From contig CADBSI010000013.1 in NCBI GenBank assembly GCA_902797275.1, positions 1 through 18,869 on the forward strand: a DNA stretch of 18,869 nt. Reading direction: 5' to 3'. Positions 13,453-18,869 of this stretch are shown here, in pieces. The stretch is from an uncultured Erysipelotrichaceae bacterium (lineage in GTDB: Bacteria > Bacillota_I > Bacilli_A > RF39 > UBA660). How positions within the stretch are numbered: position 1 is the first letter of the stretch; every line of letters begins with the position of its first letter. Under the pieces are notes generated by a model. It ran no database searches, had not been told where the DNA came from, and saw only the letters and a program-made list of their open reading frames with translations. Position numbers and translations under genes: made by a program.

Positions 13453-13878
13453 ATGAAAAATAAAAAAATATTTATTTTATTAGGATCATTAATTGGTATT
13501 TTATTAATAATAGCTTGTATTTATTTAATAGTTAATAAAGATAGTAATAATAAATTAAATGATAATAAAAATAATACAGAAGAAAAACCAAGTGAAATTA
13601 GTAGTTTTGAAATATCTTTATTTGATGTTGAATTAGATAAAAATAAAGTTAATATGAGTTTTAAATTAACTAATAAAAGTAAAGATGTTATTAATGATAA
13701 ATACTTAAGTATTAATTTATATAATAAAGATAAATTATTATATACTTATGATTATAAAATTACTAATATAAATGCTAATGAAAGTGTTTATATCAATGCA
13801 AATCCTGAATTTGAATATGATAATATTACAAAATATGAATTTGTAATTGATAAAGAAAAAGTTGTAATTAATAAATAG
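13453..13878 (+). CDS. Membrane-anchored extracytoplasmic protein of unknown function
   Basis: The 141-residue product starts at ATG 13453-13455 behind AGGAGG. An earlier in-frame ATG overlapping ftsW has no such site. Residues 4-27 are a hydrophobic anchor with IIAC (lipobox-like Cys22), but hydrophobic residues continue after it, so signal anchor and lipoprotein are both possible. A polar Asn/Lys-rich linker (28-50) leads to one beta-sandwich-like domain (VELDKNKVNMSFKLTNKS, SINLYNKDKLLYTYDYKITN, YEFVIDKEKVVI). This resembles small FxLYD-like or cohesion-type domains on Bacillota surface proteins; the exact family is not recognised. It is co-transcribed with ftsW and ends at the terminator 13877-13899. 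Confidence 0.8.
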   Translation: MKNKKIFILLGSLIGILLIIACIYLIVNKDSNNKLNDNKNNTEEKPSEISSFEISLFDVELDKNKVNMSFKLTNKSKDVINDKYLSINLYNKDKLLYTYDYKITNINANESVYINANPEFEYDNITKYEFVIDKEKVVINK

Positions 13879-13899
13879 AAACTTAAAGTTTCTTTTTTT
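13877..13899 (+). terminator. Terminator of the ftsW unit
   Basis: AGAAAC (13877-13882) pairs with GTTTCT (13888-13893) around TTAAA, and a T-run follows (13894-13899). The stem begins inside the stop codon of the preceding gene. Confidence 0.75.
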
Positions 13900-13901
13900 A
13901 A

Positions 13902-13928
13902 GAAAAAAAAAAACAGGTAAAACCTGTT
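13902..13928 (-). terminator. Terminator of mraY
   Basis: On the minus strand AACAGGT and ACCTGTT (13922-13928 and 13912-13918) form a seven-bp stem, followed by a long T-tract. The mraY stop (13927-13929) is part of the stem. It is back-to-back with the ftsW-unit terminator. Confidence 0.85.
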
Positions 13929-14907
13929 AAATCCAAACTCCAAATACAATTCCTGCCATAGCAAGAATTAATCCTACTAACCAAAAAATACGGACAATAT
14001 CAACTTCTGGCATACCTATTTTTTCAAAATGATGATGAAGGGGTGTCATTAAGAATAATTTTTTACCAAAGCATTTAACCCAAATTACTTGTAGAATAAC
14101 TGATAAAGTTTCAATTACAAAGACAAAAGCTACAATTAATAAGGTAACTTCTCTATGAGTTAAAATAGCAATTACTCCCATGACGGCCCCGAGGGCAAGA
14201 GAACCAGTATCCCCCATAAATACTTTAGCTGGATACGCATTATAAAACAAAAATCCAAGTAAGGAACCAGTTAATACAAGAGCAAATATTCCCATATCGG
14301 TATAGCCTACCATTAAAGATATTAAGCTAAAGGCTATAAAAGATATAGCTGATAATCCTCCGGCTAGTCCATCCAACCCATCAGTTAAATTAACAGCATT
14401 GCTACTACCAACTAAGATAAATAGAATAAATATTCCATACATCCATTTCATTTCAATATTAATTCCTAAAGTTGAAACAACTAATTTAGTTTGTCCCCCG
14501 TTTTTAATATATAAATAGAAAACAATTAAGGCAACTAATAATTGCATTAAAAATTTTTGAACAGTTGTAAGACCTTCGTTTTTACCTTTTTTATGACTTA
14601 AGTAATCATCTAAAAAACCTATAAAAGCATAACTAATAAAAACAAATAAAACTATTTTTAAATCTTCTGATAATTCCATTTTACCGGTTATTATTAAAGT
14701 AAAAACAATTAATAAAGTTGGAATTATAAAAATTAAGCCTCCAAAGGTCGGAGTCCCTTCCTTTAATTGATGTCTATCTATTACATAACTACTTATTTTT
14801 TGACCAGCATGCATTTTTTTTAATATAGGTATTAAAATATATCCTAATATTACAGAAGATATAAAACCTAACATAGCAGCTAGAATTGATTTAGTTAATA
14901 AATACAT
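13927..14907 (-). CDS. mraY: MraY, phospho-N-acetylmuramoyl-pentapeptide-transferase
   Basis: MraY transfers phospho-MurNAc-pentapeptide to undecaprenyl phosphate, giving lipid I at the membrane. The 326-residue protein has about ten membrane helices. Family motifs are present in order: HQLKEGTPTFGG (about 46-57), FIGFLDDYLSHKKGKNEGLT with the metal-site DD, NAVNLTDGLDGLAGG, AYPAKVFMGDTGSLALG with the catalytic Asp, and MTPLHHHFEKIGMPE, the HHH loop near the C-terminus. Length is typical. ATG 14905-14907 has AGGAGAA upstream. It stands alone, outside a mur/dcw cluster, with its own promoter and terminator. Confidence 0.97.
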   Translation of the reverse strand: MYLLTKSILAAMLGFISSVILGYILIPILKKMHAGQKISSYVIDRHQLKEGTPTFGGLIFIIPTLLIVFTLIITGKMELSEDLKIVLFVFISYAFIGFLDDYLSHKKGKNEGLTTVQKFLMQLLVALIVFYLYIKNGGQTKLVVSTLGINIEMKWMYGIFILFILVGSSNAVNLTDGLDGLAGGLSAISFIAFSLISLMVGYTDMGIFALVLTGSLLGFLFYNAYPAKVFMGDTGSLALGAVMGVIAILTHREVTLLIVAFVFVIETLSVILQVIWVKCFGKKLFLMTPLHHHFEKIGMPEVDIVRIFWLVGLILAMAGIVFGVWI

Positions 14908-14951
14908 TATAAATTCTCCTATCTATATAAGTATACTACAAAATAAACTAC

Positions 14952-14980
14952 ATATTAATAGTAAAATTATTAATTGACAA
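14952..14980 (-). promoter_or_regulatory. Candidate SigA promoter of mraY
   Basis: Minus-strand TTGTCA (14975-14980), 17 bases, TAATAT (14952-14957), about 45 bp before the start. A weaker TTAATA/TATACT pair lies closer. Confidence 0.5.
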
Positions 14981-14993
14981 TTTTTTACAAATA

Positions 14994-16163
14994 TTATTTT
15001 TGTTTTTTTAACACTTTATTAGAATTTTTTGCTAAAATAGTCGAGAAAATAGTAGAAACTTCTGATATATTCCAAGATGTTTGTCTAATAAATCCATTAT
15101 AAGTATTATTATCTTGACTTTGTTCATCTTCTTTTAATTTACGATACAAAATACCTGTTTTATCAGTTAAACCAACAAGATTTTGATAAGAATCATCTCC
15201 TAATATTACCTCAATATCATCTACATCATAACCAAATAAATTAGCAATTTTTATTTTCATTATATCAATTTGTTTATCTTTAGAACTTCTAAATCTTCTT
15301 TTCCCCATACAAGATGGTTCCTGGTGAAATTTAAGTAAAGATTCAGGAAGCATTACAATAAACGGAAATTCTTCTTTAAATAAATTATATTTAGCCATAC
15401 CTTCTCTACTACCTGTATAATGAGAACAAGCAACTATCATATCAACTATGTTATTTTCAAGTAAATATTTTAAAGCATCAACTGATCCTTCAATAATATT
15501 TTCTTTTTGATAAATTCTATTATAATCAACAACTTCTTGATTACCACTCATTAGACAAGATGTTAAAAAATCATCTCGTCCATTTTCTCTATTCATAGCA
15601 TATATTTCCATTCTTTGTAAGGAACTAATAGCTCTTGCCATAATACTTCTTGGATTCTCATTATTATAACTAATAATATCATTATTCTCATTTATTGGTG
15701 AAAAAGGTAATATAAAATCTTCTCCTTTTAAATATTTATTATATTCACTTTCAATTAAACCTTTAGCATAGGTTAAAGCATTTATAATATAATCCATATA
15801 AGATGACTCTTCAGATACATTTTGACTTACAATAGGATTTTCTTGATATTTTTCTATATATCTTTTCTTTTCTTCAAAACTTACTAAATTATCATATTCT
15901 AAAAAACAATCACGATATTCTTTTAACATTTCAAACATATTATAAGAAACATAATTATAAACTTTTTCTATATGTTTAATATTTTCACTATCAGCACCAT
16001 TTATTTTAGCCATATCTAACATATATTTAATACAATTTTGAATGTATTCAAAATCTTTAATTGTTTCATCACCAAATAATTCTATTTGACTAACATACTT
16101 TTGAATATTAGCATCTACTAAATAACCATCAATATCAGTAAAGAAAATTCTTAATTTTTTCAT
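14994..16163 (-). CDS. HAD-superfamily hydrolase-like protein with large helical cap
   Basis: The 389-residue protein starts at ATG 16161-16163 behind GGGGGA; a TTG four codons upstream lacks a site. HAD motif I is FFTDIDG with D10 and D12. A long helical insertion (about 20-235), acting as a cap, separates it from motif II (IVACSHYTGSREG, Ser). The Lys motif is in SSKDKQIDIMK and motif IV is EVILGDDSYQN, with paired acidic residues. All catalytic elements of a Mg-dependent phosphatase are present. The cap is larger than in common HAD phosphatases and I do not recognise the subfamily or substrate. It diverges from another HAD gene at 16253. Confidence 0.75.
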   Translation of the reverse strand: MKKLRIFFTDIDGYLVDANIQKYVSQIELFGDETIKDFEYIQNCIKYMLDMAKINGADSENIKHIEKVYNYVSYNMFEMLKEYRDCFLEYDNLVSFEEKKRYIEKYQENPIVSQNVSEESSYMDYIINALTYAKGLIESEYNKYLKGEDFILPFSPINENNDIISYNNENPRSIMARAISSLQRMEIYAMNRENGRDDFLTSCLMSGNQEVVDYNRIYQKENIIEGSVDALKYLLENNIVDMIVACSHYTGSREGMAKYNLFKEEFPFIVMLPESLLKFHQEPSCMGKRRFRSSKDKQIDIMKIKIANLFGYDVDDIEVILGDDSYQNLVGLTDKTGILYRKLKEDEQSQDNNTYNGFIRQTSWNISEVSTIFSTILAKNSNKVLKKQK

Positions 16164-16186
16164 AAATTCCCCCAAATTTCTTGTCT

Positions 16187-16215
16187 ATTGTATCAAATAT
16201 ATAAACTTTTGTCAA
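16187..16215 (-). promoter_or_regulatory. SigA promoter of the minus-strand HAD gene
   Basis: Minus-strand TTGACA (16210-16215), 17 bases, TACAAT (16187-16192): near-consensus. Its -35 shares five positions with the plus-strand promoter at 16209-16237. Confidence 0.8.
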
Positions 16216-16237
16216 AATAATAAAAATTTGTTATAAT
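16209..16237 (+). promoter_or_regulatory. SigA promoter of the plus-strand HAD gene
   Basis: TTGTCA (16209-16214), 17 bases, TATAAT (16232-16237): near-consensus. The leader is short, with AGGTGA before ATG 16253. Confidence 0.8.
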
Positions 16238-16252
16238 GATTTAGGTGAAATT

Positions 16253-16966
16253 ATGAAATTATTAGTAAGTGATTTTGATTCTAGTTTTTATACAGATGAT
16301 ATAAATATTATAAAAAATGTTGAAGAACTAAATAAATTTAAAAATAATAATTTATTTATGTTATCATCAGGAAGAAGTTTTAATTCTTTAAAAAATATGT
16401 GTTTAAAATATAATATTCCATATGATTATTTATCATGTTGTGATGGTTCTATTTTATATGATAAAAATGATAAAATGGTAGTTAAATATAATTTAGATGA
16501 GAGTATTTTAAATAAATTTTTAAACTTAAAAGATTTAGTAAATTATTTAGAAATTCAATATTCATATCCAGACAATTATTATAATAGTTATTTAAATAAT
16601 GATATAATTGGTTGTAATATTGTTGTTGTAAATGAAAATATTAATAATAATTTTTTAACTAAATTACAAGAATTACAAGAAAAATATAAAACTTATGATT
16701 TTTTAATTTATGATCATGCGGGAATTACTTATTTTTGTTTAAAGAATAAAGGGATTAATAAGAGTACAACTGTTAAATATTTAGAAAAGTTATTAAATCT
16801 TGATAAAAATAATATTTATACTGTTGGTGATAGTGAAAATGATTATAATATGTTAAAAGATTTTAAGGGTTATTACATTGGAAATGTAAATAATCGTATT
16901 AAAGATGTTTGTATTAAAGGTTATAATCAAGTATATGAATTATTAGATGATTTAGAAAAAGAATAG
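16253..16966 (+). CDS. Cof-type HAD-IIB family phosphatase
   Basis: The 237-residue protein has HAD motif I as SDFDSSF (D7, D9; the usual DGT is DSS), motif II LSSGRSF, a small alpha/beta cap in the middle (about 80-170), the Lys motif in KNKGINKSTTVKYL, and motif IV VGDSENDYNML. This order and the closing VGDSEND match the Cof/YkrA-type sugar-phosphate or nucleotide-cofactor phosphatases; the substrate is unknown. The length is slightly shorter than the usual 260-270. It is transcribed from a strong promoter and ends one base before the thrS stop on the other strand, with no clear intrinsic terminator between them. Confidence 0.88.
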   Translation: MKLLVSDFDSSFYTDDINIIKNVEELNKFKNNNLFMLSSGRSFNSLKNMCLKYNIPYDYLSCCDGSILYDKNDKMVVKYNLDESILNKFLNLKDLVNYLEIQYSYPDNYYNSYLNNDIIGCNIVVVNENINNNFLTKLQELQEKYKTYDFLIYDHAGITYFCLKNKGINKSTTVKYLEKLLNLDKNNIYTVGDSENDYNMLKDFKGYYIGNVNNRIKDVCIKGYNQVYELLDDLEKE

Positions 16967-16967
16967 A

Positions 16968-18719
16968 TTAATCTCTATTCTTAATTTTATTTATAACAAA
17001 TTTTTCAAATTCTTCTTTTGGTAAGGTTTTTGTTTCATTACTTCCAAAAGTACGATAGCTAATAGTGTTTTCATCTCTTTCTTTATCTCCTAAGATTAAA
17101 GTTAAAGGGATTTTTTTTATTTGACTTTCACGCATTTTGTATGAAAGTTTTTCATTTCGACTATCTAGGTTTACTCTTATATCATGCGTTAATAACATAT
17201 CTTTTACAGAAGATGCATATTCAAGATGGAATTCATTATTAACAGGAATAATGTTTACTTGAATTGGGGCAAGCCATAATGGGAAAGCTCCTTTAGTTTC
17301 TTCTAGGATAAAAGCTGTAAATCTATCAAATGTACCAAATATTGCTCTATGAAGTACTACTGGTACTTGTTTTTCACCATCTGAATCTATATAAGATAGA
17401 TTAAATCTTCTTGGAAGTAAGAAGTCTAATTGACAAGTTGATAAAGTTACTTCTGGTCCAACTGCAGGTTTTACTTCAACATCTAATTTTGGACCATAGA
17501 AAGCTGCTTCTCCAATTGCTTCATGATAATCTACCTCAAGTTCATTTAAAACTTCTCTTAGTTTATCTTCAGCCATATTCCACATATCATCATCATCAAA
17601 GTATTTTTCCTTGTCTTCCTTATCTCTTAAAGATAATCTGAAGGTATAGTTTTTAATACCAAAGTCTTTGTAAACATCTAGAATTAATGATACTACTTTT
17701 TTAAATTCATCTTTAATTTGTTCAGGTGTTACAAATAAATGAGCATCGTTTTGACACATGCAACGAACTCTTTCAAGTCCTTTAACCGCCCCACTTGCTT
17801 CATATCTAAAATCAGTTGCAAATTCACCAATTCTAATTGGTAAATCACGATAAGAATGAATTTCATTCCCATAAATTAACATATGATGAGGACAATTCAT
17901 AGGGCGTAAAACAAATTCTTCATCATCTACCTTCATTGATGGGAACATATTTTCTTTATAATGATCCCAGTGTCCTGATGTTTTATATAAATCAACTGTT
18001 CCAACACATGGAGTATAAACATGTAAATAACCTAATTTTTGTTCTTTTTCATAAATATAATTTTCTAGTTGTTTTCTAACAATTGCTCCATTAGGTAGCC
18101 ATAAAGGCATTCCTTTTCCAACTAAATCATGATTCATGAAAATACTTAAATCTTTACCAATTTTTCGATGATCTCTTTCTCTTGCCTCTTCTAATTCTTT
18201 TAAATAATCATTTAAAGATTCTTCATCGTAAAAAGCAACTCCATAAATTCTTTGAAGCATTTTGTTTTTTGAATCACCTTTATAGTAAGCACCACTTACT
18301 TTTAATAATTTAAAATATTTAATTTCTTTTACTGTTTCTACATGAGGCCCACGGCAAAGATCGGTAAAATCTCCTTGGGTATAACAAGAAATAACGGTAT
18401 CACTTGTCATTTCATTAATTAAATCAATTTTATAAGGATCATCTTTAAACATATCTAAAGCTTCGCTTTTTGATAATTCATGACGAATTATTTTTTTACC
18501 ATCCTTACTTATTTTTTTCATTTCTTTTTCAATTTTTACTAAGTCATCATCATTTAATTTGATATCACCTAAATCAATGTCATAGTAAAATCCTTCTTTT
18601 ATAACTGGTCCTACCCAAAACTTAGCATCCTCGTATAAATGTTTTACAGCTTGAGCAAGCAAATGAGCACAACTATGATTTAATACGCATAATTTTTCAT
18701 CTTCTTTAATATTTATCAT
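16968..18719 (-). CDS. thrS: Threonyl-tRNA synthetase lacking the TGS domain
   Basis: ThrRS charges tRNA-Thr. The 583-residue sequence begins directly at the editing domain: HSCAHLLAQAVKHLY (14-28, the HxxxH metal site) and CYTQGDFTDLCRGPHV. The class II catalytic core follows: PLWLPNGAIVRKQLE, VLRPMNCPHHMLIYG with the zinc Cys, FRYEASGAVKGLERVR (motif 2), and VVLHRAIFGTFDRF (motif 3). The C-terminal anticodon-binding domain (about 480-583) has LAPIQVNIIPV and LGDKERDENTISYR. The usual first 60 residues (TGS domain) are missing. The T-box terminator ends 24 bases before the start, so no upstream extension is possible. AAGAAGGAT precedes ATG 18717-18719. Confidence 0.97.
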   Translation of the reverse strand: MINIKEDEKLCVLNHSCAHLLAQAVKHLYEDAKFWVGPVIKEGFYYDIDLGDIKLNDDDLVKIEKEMKKISKDGKKIIRHELSKSEALDMFKDDPYKIDLINEMTSDTVISCYTQGDFTDLCRGPHVETVKEIKYFKLLKVSGAYYKGDSKNKMLQRIYGVAFYDEESLNDYLKELEEARERDHRKIGKDLSIFMNHDLVGKGMPLWLPNGAIVRKQLENYIYEKEQKLGYLHVYTPCVGTVDLYKTSGHWDHYKENMFPSMKVDDEEFVLRPMNCPHHMLIYGNEIHSYRDLPIRIGEFATDFRYEASGAVKGLERVRCMCQNDAHLFVTPEQIKDEFKKVVSLILDVYKDFGIKNYTFRLSLRDKEDKEKYFDDDDMWNMAEDKLREVLNELEVDYHEAIGEAAFYGPKLDVEVKPAVGPEVTLSTCQLDFLLPRRFNLSYIDSDGEKQVPVVLHRAIFGTFDRFTAFILEETKGAFPLWLAPIQVNIIPVNNEFHLEYASSVKDMLLTHDIRVNLDSRNEKLSYKMRESQIKKIPLTLILGDKERDENTISYRTFGSNETKTLPKEEFEKFVINKIKNRD

Positions 18720-18742
18720 AAATCCTTCTTTCTAAAATATGT

Positions 18743-18869
18743 AAAAAAGGATGGTACCAAGGAGTCTTGAAAGACGGTACCATCCCTTATTTTTCTTAAT
18801 TTGATAACAGGAACATCCTGGAAATCTCTTTCGAGTTCTATTCAGAGGTAGTAATTTATAAGTAATTTA
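18743..18869 (-). promoter_or_regulatory. T-box leader of thrS (3' part, runs off right edge)
   Basis: On the minus strand the T-box core GGGATGGTACCGTC (within 18773-18787) matches the AGGGUGGNACCGCG consensus with N = U, which would pair with an A discriminator base. Its GGATGGTACC also pairs with GGTACCATCC (plus-strand positions 18776-18785 and 18749-18758) to make a 10-bp terminator with an inner GTCTT/AAGAC helix and a six-T tract (18743-18748). Upstream, CAGGA-TGT-TCCTG looks like stem III. Stem I with the specifier codon lies beyond the edge. Uncharged tRNA-Thr should favour the antiterminator and read-through into thrS. Confidence 0.92.

Noticed and set aside
17411..17641. Plus-strand frame inside thrS
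   Set aside because: Antisense to the ThrRS catalytic core; Leu/His-rich shadow.
1..18869. Mollicute genetic code (TGA = Trp)
   Set aside because: TGA ends several genes here, including the variable protein, ftsW, rimM and trmD, and cell-wall genes are present.

Overview
The window is very AT-rich. It uses TGA as a true stop (for example at 2960-2962 and 13428-13430) and carries the peptidoglycan genes mraY and ftsW, SecG, a PrsA-type foldase, a T-box-controlled thrS and consistently purine-rich Shine-Dalgarno sites. Together these point to a low-GC Bacillota (Firmicutes) chromosome with a cell wall and the standard code. It is probably one of the small-genome gut lineages, not a code-4 mollicute. 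No integrase, phage structural gene, transposase, tRNA, rRNA or CRISPR array is visible.

Left part (1-5740): a complete diversity-generating retroelement (DGR), all on the minus strand. In transcription order it holds: a promoter; a 905-residue secreted variable protein with a TasA/camelysin-like N-terminus and a C-terminal FGE/C-type-lectin-like domain; the variable repeat VR (2980-3131) at the end of that gene; GC-rich palindromes; a 130-residue protein resembling MutS domain I; the template repeat TR (1948-2099); an Avd-like accessory protein; and the DGR reverse transcriptase. TR and VR are both 152 bp and differ at 12 positions. Eleven of these are coding-strand adenines in TR, the signature of DGR mutagenesis. 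They change 10 of 16 Asn (AAY) codons. Left of the DGR, beyond a bidirectional terminator, lies a stand-alone fragment resembling the C-terminal tail of Rpn/PD-(D/E)XK proteins.

Middle part (5760-7450): two tiny membrane proteins with very strong ribosome binding sites (41 and 27 residues, the second YjcZ-like) diverge from a PrsA-like lipoprotein foldase. A run of minus-strand genes then reads, in transcription order from 12131 to 7212: a 559-residue protein with two HEPN-type RNxxxH motifs, a 78-residue unknown, a SpoU/TrmH-family RNA methyltransferase, rimM, trmD, a 146-residue unknown, a VanZ-like protein and secG, ending at a terminator. Four-base ATGA overlaps link TrmH-rimM-trmD-orf146, so this is a translation-apparatus operon led by a candidate HEPN ribonuclease.

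Right part (12345-18869): ftsW and a small anchored extracytoplasmic protein on the plus strand face mraY, with back-to-back terminators between them. Two HAD-superfamily genes diverge from promoters whose -35 boxes overlap almost completely. The window ends with a TGS-less thrS under a T-box leader whose 5' part runs off the right edge.

The most interesting content is the DGR, especially its MutS-like accessory protein and the palindromes after VR, followed by the double-HEPN protein.
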